A stretch of 44,835 nt of DNA from Croceibacterium_A sp044506565 (GTDB taxonomy: Bacteria; Pseudomonadota; Alphaproteobacteria; Sphingomonadales; Sphingomonadaceae). Position 1 is the first letter of the stretch, and the number at the start of each line of letters is the position of its first letter. Below, one piece after another: positions 6,693-15,011 of the stretch. The notes under the pieces are model-generated. The model was not told the DNA's origin, made no database searches, and saw nothing but the letters and a program-made list of their open reading frames with translations. The position numbers and the translations under genes are program-made. The DNA is taken from contig JBIQKN010000020.1 in the NCBI GenBank assembly GCA_044506565.1, forward strand, positions 1 through 44,835, in the 5' to 3' direction.

Positions 6693-9194
6693 TCAGGGCG
6701 AACCGCCCGCCGGAGGTGCACGCGCCTGCGCGACCACGGTCGCGTTGCGCAACCGGATCGTGCCGAGGCGCTCGACCACGTGGCTCGGGCCGATTTCGAT
6801 GGCCGAGGCCAGTTGCCCGACCTGACCCAGCGCCCGCTCGCTGTCGCTCGACAGCTTGAGCGTATAGCGTCCGTAAGGCACCCGCTCGAACAGGAAGAAC
6901 CCGTCGTATTCGCTCATTGCGCGGGCGACGAGCGACCCGTCGGCGCCGCGCAGCTCGAGCTCGACGCCGGCCATCGGCCGGTCGTCGGGCCCGACGATCT
7001 CGCCTTCGACCTCGCCGGTCGGCGAGATCGCCAGTTCGAGCACCGCCGGCACGCCGGGCCGCGGGGTGACCACGACGCCCTTGCCCCGCGGCACCAGGAA
7101 CGGATCCGGCAGGGTCGACTCGTCGACCGAAACAAGCACTTTTTCAAAGGGTTGCAGGCCTTCGACAAAGGCATGCCCACGTTCGTCGGTCGGCTCGGCC
7201 GAGCCGAATTGCCCGGCCGTGATGCCGACTCCTGGAAGCGCGGCCTCACCCGGTGAGCGTCGCCCGTCGCCGTTTTCGTCGAGATATACCGAGACAGCCG
7301 CGTGGCCGCGCTGGGCGAGCTTTTCGCCAGACATCCGCCAGCCGCCGTCGAGCGGATCCGGGCCGAGGCTGAAGCTCAGGCCGAGCGTAGCGCCGTAGCC
7401 GCCGCGCGTGTCGGCCCCGACGCCGGCACGCAGCGAGAAGCGTCGAAAATGGCGAATGTAGCCGAGCTCGAACTCGGTCAGGCGGTAGCGTGCGGTGTGA
7501 TCGACGTCGAGCCGCAGCTCGGACTTGTCGTCGAGCGCGCGCTCTACCGTGACCGCAGCCGCCTCGAAGCCCTTTTCCGGCCCGCTCAACTTGTAGGTCG
7601 CCTCGCCGCGGACGGACATTCCGAGGATCCGCGTGTTGGCCAGCAGGCCGACGCGCGTGCCGTCGGCGTGATCTTCGGTGCCGTCGTCATCGTCTTCGGT
7701 ATCGCGGTGGATCACGAAGCCGGTCAGCGACAGGCGCGGCAGCATCAGCGAGGCGCGCGCGAGCAGCTCGTTGACGTTCCGTCCGTCGTGCTGCGTCGTG
7801 CGGCGCAGGCCGAGCGACAGCGGGATCGGCACGCGCCCGGCCTTGACCACGGTGTCGAACTGCACCCGGTGGGCGCTGCTCTCGACCGGATCGATCAGCG
7901 TGCTGGTATAGCCCCCGTCGACGAAGAAGCTCTCGGCCTGGACCCCTATCGGGCCAATATCTCCAAGCATTTCAAGGCGGTAGGCCCTCCCTCGGCCGAT
8001 CTCCTGCGAGGCGGTGAGGTTGAGTAGCATGCGCCCGAGCGCACGCTGGAGGTTGACCTCGGCGTAATTGCGCCGCTCGCCAGCGTAGACCAGCGACAGC
8101 GCGTTGGCACCGATCACCGTGCGGCGATCGATTCCGTACTGAGCCCCCGCCGCGTATTGCCAGCCCTGCTCGAAGCGCGGCTGCGGCGCGCGCTCGCCGA
8201 ACGTGACGAGGTCGCGGTTGCGCTGCGCGATTCCGGCCCAGTATTCGACCTTGCCCGGGGGCACCGCTCCGAAGCCGACCGGGATGTTCTGGGTTTCGCG
8301 GCGGATCTGCCCCTGTGGGCCGTAAAGCACGACCTCGAGGTCGTTCTGGCCGTAGACCAGCGGAACCTCGAACTCGTAGCGCCCGTCGACGCTGTCCCCC
8401 TGGTAGGCGAGCAGCTGGCCGTTGCGGTAGAGCTCGGCGTCCCAGCCGAGCGGAAGCACGCCTCGCACGATCGTCGTGCCGAACCGCGAGGGCCGATTGA
8501 GCGGCGTGTTGCTGACGAACAGCCCTCGGCCGACCCCGGCTCCGCCGGAAAGGTTTCCCGAAGGGAGCTCGACGTCGCCGAGGATGATCTGAGTCGCCTG
8601 CAGCGGCCCGAGCATGCGCCCGTCGGGGTCCATCCGGTAGGCGCGGAGGCGGAGGCTTTCGGGCACGCCCTGGTGATCCGAGGCGAGACGCATGTCGAAG
8701 CTGGCCAGCGCAACCTCGCCGCTGGCGAAGACTTCGTAGCGCCGCGCGAGTTGCCCTTCGCCCGCGCCACGCCGGTAGTTCGCCTCGGCGACGACGTCGA
8801 CCGANNNNNNNNNNNNNNNNNNNNNNNNNNNNNNNNNNNNNNNNNNNNNNNNNNNNNNNNNNNNNNNNNNNNNNNNNNNNNNNNNNNNNNNNNNNNNNNN
8901 NNNNGTCTGGCTCTCGGCGAAGACCCAGCCAGTCGCGCGGCGCGACTTCTTGTCGAGCCGGATCGGCAGGTCGAGCGACTGAATGACGTCCGCAAGGTCG
9001 ACGCACACGCCGTCGCGCGTCTGGTAGCCGCGGAGTTCGTTGAGGAGGCGGAATCGCTTGACCTGGAGCTGGAGCAGGACGGCATCGTCCTCGCTCGGCG
9101 CATAGTCCTGCGCCGCCGCCGGCGCCGTCCACAACGCAGCGGCCGCCGCAATGCTCGCGACGGCCGCCTTGCGCCATGTGCGGAACGGAGTCAC
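6693..9194 (-). CDS. divergent usher-like outer-membrane protein of a chaperone-usher-type locus (interrupted by gap)
   Basis: At least 833 residues. Residues 1-29 are a signal peptide ending AAAQ. The N-terminal segment (about 35-95: LLNELRGYQT, GVCVDLADV, LDLPIRLDKKSRRATGWVFAE) does not look like the classical FimD N-terminal domain. After the gap, the protein has usher-like features: SNTPLNRPSRFGTTIVRGVLPLGWDAELYRNGQLLAYQ and YEFEVPLVYGQNDLEVVLYGPQGQIRRE, then a long run of alternating beta strands that fits an outer-membrane barrel. Near residue 615 comes a Ca-loop-like LDENGDGRRSPGEAALPGV segment, and the end (about 700-833) resembles a carboxypeptidase-regulatory-like domain. The chaperone gene is 33 bases upstream. 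The 100-N gap (8805-8904) preserves the frame. The usher role is inferred from these motifs and the neighbours. Confidence 0.72.
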   Translation of the reverse strand: MTPFRTWRKAAVASIAAAAALWTAPAAAQDYAPSEDDAVLLQLQVKRFRLLNELRGYQTRDGVCVDLADVIQSLDLPIRLDKKSRRATGWVFAESQXXXXXXXXXXXXXXXXXXXXXXXXXXXXXXXXXXSVDVVAEANYRRGAGEGQLARRYEVFASGEVALASFDMRLASDHQGVPESLRLRAYRMDPDGRMLGPLQATQIILGDVELPSGNLSGGAGVGRGLFVSNTPLNRPSRFGTTIVRGVLPLGWDAELYRNGQLLAYQGDSVDGRYEFEVPLVYGQNDLEVVLYGPQGQIRRETQNIPVGFGAVPPGKVEYWAGIAQRNRDLVTFGERAPQPRFEQGWQYAAGAQYGIDRRTVIGANALSLVYAGERRNYAEVNLQRALGRMLLNLTASQEIGRGRAYRLEMLGDIGPIGVQAESFFVDGGYTSTLIDPVESSAHRVQFDTVVKAGRVPIPLSLGLRRTTQHDGRNVNELLARASLMLPRLSLTGFVIHRDTEDDDDGTEDHADGTRVGLLANTRILGMSVRGEATYKLSGPEKGFEAAAVTVERALDDKSELRLDVDHTARYRLTEFELGYIRHFRRFSLRAGVGADTRGGYGATLGLSFSLGPDPLDGGWRMSGEKLAQRGHAAVSVYLDENGDGRRSPGEAALPGVGITAGQFGSAEPTDERGHAFVEGLQPFEKVLVSVDESTLPDPFLVPRGKGVVVTPRPGVPAVLELAISPTGEVEGEIVGPDDRPMAGVELELRGADGSLVARAMSEYDGFFLFERVPYGRYTLKLSSDSERALGQVGQLASAIEIGPSHVVERLGTIRLRNATVVAQARAPPAGGSP
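8805..8904. other. assembly gap (100 N)
   Basis: Placeholder of 100 N inside the usher-like gene, between the N-terminal domain (ends WVFAESQ) and the segment beginning SVDVVAEANYRRG. The frame agrees on both sides. Confidence 0.97.
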
Positions 9195-9227
9195 GGCTGG
9201 CAGCCCGGTTGCAGCCCGATCGCGGTC

Positions 9228-10073
9228 CTACTGCAGGACCGCGTCGAGCGCGGCGATGAGCCCGCCGCCGCTCTGCAGCGGATCGCGCAACTCGATGCGC
9301 ACCGGCCCGCGGATCGCCGCAGCTTGCTCGGGCGAAAGGCCGAACGTCGCGTGCCGCGCGGGGATCTCGGGATAGACGCCGAGGCCGCGTACGACGAGCA
9401 CCGGCTCGGAGTTGCCCGGCTTGTAGACCAGCAGGTCGCCGTAGAGCGAGGCCTCGCCCGCACGGGTGATGTCGACCGCGAAGGCAGGTCCGCGCTCGGT
9501 CTGCACGAGACGCGGGTTGGAAAGCCCGGCCACGACCTCGAGTTCACCCTTGCGGACGATGATCGGCATCGTGATCCCGAACACCGGGATGATGTTGATC
9601 GACAGCCCCTGGTTGCCGTCGGTTAGCGCGGTGCCGAGCGCTTCGACCTTGGGCAGCGCGTTGAACGACATGTGCACCCGGTATTCGCCGTCGGGCAGCT
9701 CGGCGTCGGGCCGCGCGCTGATGCGGATCGCCTGCGGCTGGCCCGGGGGCAGCGTCACGCGGCGCGGCGCGTAGCGGATCATTTCCAGCGCGGCCTTTTC
9801 CGAAACGCTGGCCTCGGCTACGTCGACGGGTTCCAGGCCGCCTTCGGCGGTCATGCGGCGCAGCTCGAGCGCGACACGATAGGTCGCTTCCTCGCTGCCG
9901 ATGTTCGAGAGAATCACTTCGCCGCCGCGGCGGCCGTCGAGAACCAGGCGGGTCGGCGCGATCAGCAGGTCGCCCTGCGCCGCCAGCGGGCTCGGCAGGC
10001 CCGCCACGGTGAGAGCCGCGGCGGTCAAGGCACCGGTGAGGCGGCGACGGGCGGAAGCGAATGGAGACGGCAT
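9228..10073 (-). CDS. periplasmic PapD-like pilus chaperone
   Basis: 281 residues with a signal peptide (MPSPFASARRRLTGALTAAALTVAGLPSPLAAQ). The mature start DLLIAPTRLVLDGRRGGEVILSN aligns with the first strand of PapD-family chaperones, in which the Arg of the subunit-binding cleft precedes a VFDG-type turn; here it is APTRLVLDG. Later Ig-like elements are YAPRRVTLPPGQPQAIRI, DGEYRVHMSF and FGITMPIIVRKGELEV. The second cleft residue, a lysine in PapD, is not evident: the expected place reads IPVFGITMP. It lies between the DUF4402 pilin and the usher-like gene, in the order expected for a subunit-chaperone-usher locus. The gene should fold and cap the DUF4402 subunit in the periplasm. Confidence 0.82.
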   Translation of the reverse strand: MPSPFASARRRLTGALTAAALTVAGLPSPLAAQGDLLIAPTRLVLDGRRGGEVILSNIGSEEATYRVALELRRMTAEGGLEPVDVAEASVSEKAALEMIRYAPRRVTLPPGQPQAIRISARPDAELPDGEYRVHMSFNALPKVEALGTALTDGNQGLSINIIPVFGITMPIIVRKGELEVVAGLSNPRLVQTERGPAFAVDITRAGEASLYGDLLVYKPGNSEPVLVVRGLGVYPEIPARHATFGLSPEQAAAIRGPVRIELRDPLQSGGGLIAALDAVLQ

Positions 10074-10187
10074 CGGCTTTGGTTTCCCCCTGCGCGTTTC
10101 CCCCTACGGGATGGCGCGTAGTCCTCGCGGACTTAGGGGAGACAGGGTTAATTCGCCGTAAACCGCACCCGTTAGGGAGCAAGCGAA

Positions 10188-10216
10188 AGGGCCGTCCCGC
10201 GCGGCGGAACGGCCCT
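10188..10216 (-). terminator. hairpin terminator after the DUF4402 pilin gene
   Basis: The arms AGGGCCGT (10188-10195) and ACGGCCCT (10209-10216) pair perfectly. An inner CCGC/GCGG pairs after one C-A mismatch, giving a 12-bp stem closed by a 3-base loop. On the minus strand the stem begins 32 bases past the pilin stop and is followed by TTTCG, a short U run only. Its position between pilin and chaperone suggests it attenuates read-through, so that subunit transcript exceeds chaperone and usher transcript. Confidence 0.65.
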
Positions 10217-10247
10217 CGGCTTTGTCGGCACCGGAGTGCCGGCAGGA

Positions 10248-10751
10248 TCAGTTATAGATGACGACGACTTCGAGCTGGCCCGAGTAGGTGCCCGCGGTCT
10301 GGCCCGCCGCGACGTCGAGAACGCCGCCGACGGTGAAGCTCGCGGTACCGCCCGCCGACAGGTTGAGGTTGTCGGCGCTCGAGGTGAGGTTGACGTCCAT
10401 CGGAGCGCCCGGACCGGTCAGCTGGATCGTGTTGTTGGTGAACGAGATCGAAACCGGCGCGTTCGGCGTGCCGACGATGTCGAACTCCGGCACGACGGTC
10501 GTGCCGGTGCAGAGCAGGCCGACCGAGCAGGTGCGGACGTTGCCCGAGGTCAGCGTCACGGTGCCGCCGGCGCCGCTCTCCGCGATCGAGCCGAAGTCGA
10601 GCGCGTTGGCGGTGGCGTCGAGCGTGACGGTCAGCGCGGCCAGGATCTCGGCCTCCGCGTCGGCGGTGGCAGTAGCGGCCTGGGCGGCCGAAGCGAAACC
10701 GAAGGTGGCGAGGGCCACGCCGGCAGCAGTGTAACGAAGAACGGATTTCAT
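10248..10751 (-). CDS. DUF4402 protein, probable major pilus subunit
   Basis: 167 residues from the ATG at 10751, which has GGAAGGGG upstream on the minus strand. Residues 1-25 form a signal peptide (ends AAQA). The mature part is a DUF4402 beta-sandwich, with TVTLDATANALDFGSIAESG near the start and two cysteines spaced C-x5-C (RTCSVGLLC) that may form a loop disulfide. The C-terminus GTYSGQLEVVVIYN has alternating hydrophobic residues, a penultimate Tyr, and a Gly 14 residues from the end. This is the beta-zipper pattern by which chaperone-usher pilins bind their chaperone. It is the first gene of the pilus locus and is followed by a strong hairpin. The structural-subunit role is inference from this motif and from the adjacent chaperone and usher. 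Confidence 0.85.
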   Translation of the reverse strand: MKSVLRYTAAGVALATFGFASAAQAATATADAEAEILAALTVTLDATANALDFGSIAESGAGGTVTLTSGNVRTCSVGLLCTGTTVVPEFDIVGTPNAPVSISFTNNTIQLTGPGAPMDVNLTSSADNLNLSAGGTASFTVGGVLDVAAGQTAGTYSGQLEVVVIYN

Positions 10752-10906
10752 CTTATGGTACCCCTTCCAAGCAGAACTCGCTGCGGGCCCCCTTGCCCGC
10801 CAGACGGGACACGTCGCCCGCTGACGGCGCCAATAGGCCTGCGGCAATTCAAACTTGGTCGGTAAAGCTGGTTAACGGCTGCGCGTTTTTTCTTAAGGGG
10901 TGACCC

Positions 10907-11869
10907 CTATATGCCGCCCCCGGTTAGGCGCTGGCAGATCAGGTCGAGCTGGTCGAGCGTGCGGTAGCGGATAGTGACGGCGCCCGAGCGCGGGTCCGTG
11001 TCCGCCGCGATTCTTACCGGTAGACCAAGCACTTCCTCGAGCTGGTTCTGCACCGCGACGATATCGGCGTCCTGCGGCACGTCGCGCGCACGCCGCACCG
11101 TCCGGCGCCCGGCGGGCTCTGCGGAGGACTGCCGGGCAAGCTTCTCGACCTCGCGGACCGAAAGATTTTCGTTTACCGCTCGTTCCGCCAGAGCGGCCGC
11201 GTCGGAATGGCCGACGAGCGCCCGCGCGTGACCCATGTCGAGACGGCCCTGTTCGAGGTGCTCGAGCACCGTCGCCGGCAGGCTCAGCAGCCGAATGAAG
11301 TTGGCCACGTGGCTGCGCGACTTGCCGACCAGGCGCGCGATCTCGACGTGCGGCAGGTCCTCGAGCTCGGCCAGCCGCTTATACGCGCGCGCTTCCTCGA
11401 CCGGGTTGAGATTCTCGCGCTGGATATTCTCGATCAGCGCCAGCGCCGTCACCTCGCGCTCTTCCAGGTCGCGAATTAATGCTGGAATCTCATGGAGTTG
11501 CGCCTTCTGGGCGGCCCGCCAGCGGCGCTCGCCGGCGACCAGCTGGTAGCGCCCTTCGGCGAGTGGGCGTACGATCACCGGCTGGATCACGCCGCGCTCC
11601 GCAATCGACGCCGCGAGGTCGGCCAGCGCCTCTTCCTCGAACCTGCGCCGGGGTTGCTCGGGATGCGGCTCGATCGCCGCCACCGGAACGTTGGCAAGGC
11701 CCGCAGCAGCGCGCGCGGACGGGATCGCTTGCGGCTCGCTCGGCGCGTGGTCGCGCGCACCGGCGATCAGCGGCTCCTCACGACGCGCCTCGCCAAGCAA
11801 GGCTCCGAGCCCTCGCCCGAGCTTGCGGCGGGCCGCGGGCCGGGTGTCCTGGCGTTCCTCGGCGCTCAT
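10907..11869 (-). CDS. parB: chromosome partitioning protein ParB
   Basis: 320 residues from the ATG at 11869, whose ATGA overlaps the parA stop. ParB is the CTP-dependent clamp that loads at parS and spreads to form the centromere complex. The N-terminus RRKLGRGLGALLGE is the ParA-contacting and ATPase-stimulating peptide. The ParB/Srx-like CTPase domain follows, with EPHPEQPRRRFEEEALADLAASI, the GERRWRAAQ (GERR) motif and ALIENIQRENLNPVEEA. A helix-turn-helix region (LVGKSRSHVANFIRLLSLP) recognises parS. The C-terminal dimerisation domain ends LDLICQRLTGGGI. Three parS-type palindromes lie upstream in the same operon. It ends the mnmG-rsmG-parA-parB series; a pilus gene starts 155 bases further on. 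Confidence 0.97.
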   Translation of the reverse strand: MSAEERQDTRPAARRKLGRGLGALLGEARREEPLIAGARDHAPSEPQAIPSARAAAGLANVPVAAIEPHPEQPRRRFEEEALADLAASIAERGVIQPVIVRPLAEGRYQLVAGERRWRAAQKAQLHEIPALIRDLEEREVTALALIENIQRENLNPVEEARAYKRLAELEDLPHVEIARLVGKSRSHVANFIRLLSLPATVLEHLEQGRLDMGHARALVGHSDAAALAERAVNENLSVREVEKLARQSSAEPAGRRTVRRARDVPQDADIVAVQNQLEEVLGLPVRIAADTDPRSGAVTIRYRTLDQLDLICQRLTGGGI

Positions 11870-12642
11870 GCGGCTTTCCTTTCCTTCGGCAAGCGGCCGA
11901 TCAGCTCGCGCGCGAGCGCCATGTAGGCCCGGCTGCCCATGCAAGCGTGGTCGTAGATCAGCGCCGGCAACCCGTGGCTGGGCGCCTCCGACAGCCGCAC
12001 GTTGCGCGGGATGACCGAATCGAAGACGAGCTTGCCGAGGCATTCGCGCACGTCGTCGGCGACCTGATCGGTCAGTCGGTTGCGGCGGTCGAACATCGTC
12101 AGCGCAATCCCGACGATGCCGAGATCGGCGTTGAAGCGCTGCTGGACCTGCTCGACCGTCTGCAACAGTTGGCTCAGCCCCTCCAGCGCGAAGAACTCGC
12201 ATTGCAGCGGCACGAGCAGCGTGTCGGCCGCGCTGAGCGCGTTGAGCGTCAACAGGCCGAGAGACGGCGGGCAGTCGATAAAGCAGATATCGTGTCCGCG
12301 ATGCCCGGCCAGCGCTCCGCCGAGCCTCGCCGCGCGGTTGTCCATCCCGACGAGCTCGATCTCGGCACCGCTCAGGTCGACCGTCGCCGGAACGATGTCG
12401 AGCCCCCGGATCGCGGTCCCTACCGTGCATTCAGCGAGCGGGGCTTCGCCGAGCAGCAGGTCGTAGCTCGACACCTCCCGCTGCACCGCGTCGATCCCCA
12501 TCCCGGTCGAGGCGTTGCCTTGCGGATCGAGGTCGATCAGCAGCGTTCTCCATCCGGTAGCCGCCATGGCCGTTGCGATGTTGATCGCGGTGGTGGTCTT
12601 TCCCACTCCGCCCTTCTGGTTGGCGATCGCGATCTTGATCAT
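11866..12642 (-). CDS. parA: chromosome partitioning ATPase ParA
   Basis: 258 residues from the ATG at 12642; the frame remains open upstream but MIKIAIANQKGGVGKTT is the typical ParA/Soj start. The deviant Walker A KGGVGKTT (about residues 10-17), the Walker A' strand LLIDLDPQGNAST and the Walker B ICFIDCPPSLG are intact. ParA is the ATP-switched, nucleoid-binding partner that moves ParB-parS complexes apart. Both ends are translationally coupled: its start overlaps the rsmG stop and its stop overlaps the parB start by ATGA. The order rsmG-parA-parB is the ancestral bacterial arrangement. Confidence 0.98.
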   Translation of the reverse strand: MIKIAIANQKGGVGKTTTAINIATAMAATGWRTLLIDLDPQGNASTGMGIDAVQREVSSYDLLLGEAPLAECTVGTAIRGLDIVPATVDLSGAEIELVGMDNRAARLGGALAGHRGHDICFIDCPPSLGLLTLNALSAADTLLVPLQCEFFALEGLSQLLQTVEQVQQRFNADLGIVGIALTMFDRRNRLTDQVADDVRECLGKLVFDSVIPRNVRLSEAPSHGLPALIYDHACMGSRAYMALARELIGRLPKERKAA

Positions 12643-13268
12643 CGCAGTTGCGGCGTCCCTCGTCCGATCAGGATGCCCCCCTCGGGATCGGTGGCGGACT
12701 GTTCCACGTGGAACATGTCCCTGACCCCCGGCGGCTGTTCCGACAGTTCCTGCGCCGCCGAACGCCCTTTGGGCAACAGCCAAACCGTGTCCCGTGTGGA
12801 AAACCGGGCGGACAACTGAAGCAGTTTGCCGAGCGGGGCGAAGGCACGGGCGGTAATTACGGCGGCGGGGAAAGTTTCCACATTTTCAAGCCGCGATCCC
12901 AGAATGCGACAGTTCTCCAGCCCCAGTGCCTCGGCCGCGCGGGTCAGCCACTCGACGCGGCGCTTGCGCGATTCGACGAGCACGATGCCGTCATCGGGCC
13001 GTGCGCAGGCGAGCACGAGGCCCGGCACGCCCGCCCCGCTCCCGAGGTCTATCCACGGCGCTGTTCCACGTGGAACAACGTCGAGCAGCTGCAGGCTGTC
13101 GGCAAAGTGGCGCTGCCAGATCGTCGCCAGGCTGTTCGACGACACGAGGTTCTGCCGCTGGTTCTCCTCGGCGAGCATGGCGGCGAGGCTCTCGAGCCGC
13201 GCGATTCCGCCGGCATCGGTGGTGCGCTCGGCACAAAACGCCCGTGCCGCGTCTTCTCGCTCGATCAT
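12639..13268 (-). CDS. rsmG: 16S rRNA (guanine527-N7)-methyltransferase RsmG
   Basis: 209 residues from the ATG at 13268, overlapping the mnmG stop by ATGA. The SAM-binding motif IDLGSGAGVPGLVLA (about residue 73 on) is typical, as is the N-terminal segment ENQRQNLVSSNSLATIWQRHFADSLQLL and the later GSRLENVETFPAAVITARAFAPL. It methylates G527 of 16S rRNA in the cytosol. Two parS palindromes lie within the coding sequence and are read as VPRGT (13062-13077) and FHVEQ (12700-12715), the second near the C-terminus. The apparent fusion of this frame with mnmG is an artefact of the N run at 13436-13535. Confidence 0.97.
   Translation of the reverse strand: MIEREDAARAFCAERTTDAGGIARLESLAAMLAEENQRQNLVSSNSLATIWQRHFADSLQLLDVVPRGTAPWIDLGSGAGVPGLVLACARPDDGIVLVESRKRRVEWLTRAAEALGLENCRILGSRLENVETFPAAVITARAFAPLGKLLQLSARFSTRDTVWLLPKGRSAAQELSEQPPGVRDMFHVEQSATDPEGGILIGRGTPQLR
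12700..12715. promoter_or_regulatory. parS site inside rsmG (3' end)
   Basis: TGTTCCACGTGGAACA is a perfect 16-bp palindrome and a close match to the bacterial parS consensus (TGTTNCACGTGAAACA and its symmetric variants). It lies inside rsmG, coding for the peptide FHVEQ, about 60 bases before parA. ParB should load here. Confidence 0.9.
13062..13077. promoter_or_regulatory. parS site inside rsmG (middle)
   Basis: A second exact copy of TGTTCCACGTGGAACA, read as VPRGT in rsmG and directly before the methyltransferase SAM motif. It is 362 bases from the first copy. Confidence 0.9.
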
Positions 13269-14966
13269 GCGGCGAGCGCCTTTCGCCGGGCGAAAACCAG
13301 CAGCGCGGCGAGTGCGGCCGGCGTCACCCCCCGCACCCTGCCCGCCGCAGCCAGGTTGGCCGGGCGCGCCGCGGCGAGACGCTCGACCATTTCGTTGGAA
13401 AGACCCGGCACCTCGGCGAACGGAAAGTCGTCGCCNNNNNNNNNNNNNNNNNNNNNNNNNNNNNNNNNNNNNNNNNNNNNNNNNNNNNNNNNNNNNNNNN
13501 NNNNNNNNNNNNNNNNNNNNNNNNNNNNNNNNNNNCTCGAGAGCGGCAGACCAGCGATCACGGTCCCGCTCCCGCTCCTCGAACCAGCGCATGCGCTCGG
13601 TGCTGACGCAGCCAGTGGCAATGGCCAGCGGCGTTAGTCGCGAAGCGGCGTTGCTGGCGCGCAAGCGCAGGCGGTACTCGGCCCGCGCCGTCAACATCCG
13701 ATAGGGCTCGCTGACTCCATGCAGGGTAAGGTCGTCCACCATTACCGAAATGTAGCTGTTGCCGCGATCGAGCAGCGCCGGCTCGCGGCCGAGTACGCGC
13801 GACGCCGCGTGCATTCCGGCGAACAGCCCCTGCGCGGCAGCTTCCTCGTAGCCCGTCGTGCCGTTGATCTGCCCGGCGCAATAGAGGCCCGGAATGGCGC
13901 GGAGCTGCAGGTCCGGCCCGAGCGCGCGCGGATCGACGTGGTCGTACTCGACGGCATAACCGGGCACGACCATCTCGACCCGCTCAAGCCCCTCCATCGT
14001 CCTCAGCATGGCCAACTGGACGTCGGCGGGAAGCGAGGTGCTGACTCCGTTGGGATAGACGAGGTGTGTCGCCAGCCCCTCCGGCTCGAGGAACACCTGG
14101 TGACCGTCACGGTCGCCGAAGCGGTGAATCTTGTCCTCGATCGACGGACAGTAACGCGGCCCCGCGGCCTCGATCGCGCCGGTGAACAGCGGCGAGCGAT
14201 GCAGGTTGGCGCGGATGATCGCGTGGCTCGCCGCATTGGTCCGGGTGATCGCACAGAACACCTGCGGATGGCTGCGACGGGGCGTCAGCGGCGACATCGT
14301 CCACGGGTCGGGGTCCGACGGCTGCTCCTCGAGGCGCGCCCAGTCGATCGTGCGTCCGTCGAGCCGCGGCGGAGTCCCGGTCTTGAGCCTGGCTATCGGC
14401 AGCGCGACCTCGCGCAGCTGCGCGGCGAGTCTCCGCGCGGAACTCTCGCCGATTCGCCCACCGGTCATCCGCTCCTCGCCGCGGAAAAGCGCGCCGCCGA
14501 GGAAGGTGCCGGTGCACAGCACCACCGCAGGAGCCTCGAGCCTGGTACCGTCGGCAAGCTCGAGCCCGCGCACCACGCCGCCCTCGAGCACAAGCGCCGC
14601 GGCCTCGCCCTCGACCAGCTCAAGGCCGGGCTGCGCCTTGACCGCGTACTGGACCGCTGCCTTGAACAGCGCTCGGTCAGCCTGAATCCGCGGCCCCCAG
14701 ACCGCGCTGCCCTTCGAGCGATTGAGCATCCGGTAATGGATCGCCGCGGCGTCTGCCGCGCGCGCGATCAGCCCGTCGAAGGCATCGACCTCGCGCACCA
14801 GGTGCCCCTTGCCGAGGCCACCGATCGCCGGGTTGCAGCTCATAGCCCCGATTGCGTCGAGATCGAAGCTGACGAGGCCGACGCGCGCATCCATCCGCGC
14901 AGCCACGGCGGCCGCCTCGCAGCCGGCATGGCCGCCCCCGACGACGAGGAGATCGTACGCGCTCAT
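13265..14966 (-). CDS. mnmG: tRNA uridine-5-carboxymethylaminomethyl modification enzyme MnmG (interrupted by gap)
   Basis: MnmG (GidA) is the FAD enzyme that with MnmE installs the cmnm5 group on U34 of certain tRNAs. The start MSAYDLLVVGGGHAGCEAA carries the FAD-binding GxGxxG-type motif. Other signatures are MSCNPAIGGLGKGHLVREVDA, LKTGTPPRLDGRTIDW and GLYCAGQINGTTGYEEAAAQG, and VSEPYRMLTARAEYRLRLR precedes the gap. After the 100 N (13436-13535) the real frame is shifted: the C-terminus GDDFPFAEVPGLSNEMVERL...GVTPAALAALLVFARRKALAA ends at 13265 and overlaps rsmG. The true gap is therefore not 100 modulo 3. About 90-100 residues of the C-terminal helical domain are probably missing (from family length). 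This is not evidence of a pseudogene. Confidence 0.95.
13436..13535. other. assembly gap (100 N)
   Basis: Placeholder inside mnmG, between WSAALE and GDDFPFAEVPG. The two sides are in different frames when 100 bases are assumed, so the real length differs. Confidence 0.97.
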
Positions 14967-15011
14967 GCCGCGCCCCTAATCGGGTCGATGGCACCGGTCA
15001 AAGCGCAGCTG

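Noticed and set aside
8157..9626. 489-residue open frame on the plus strand
   Set aside because: It is antisense to the usher-like and chaperone genes, with composition typical of high-GC shadow frames and no recognisable domain.
10896..10908. Palindrome AGGGGTGACCCCT overlapping the parB stop
   Set aside because: Considered as a terminator, but on the minus strand it is followed by an A run, not U, and the stem is only 5 bp.
12639..14966. One long open frame joining mnmG and rsmG
   Set aside because: The fusion depends on the assumed 100-N length at 13436-13535. The mnmG C-terminus is clear in another frame and ends at 13265 with an ATGA overlap to rsmG.
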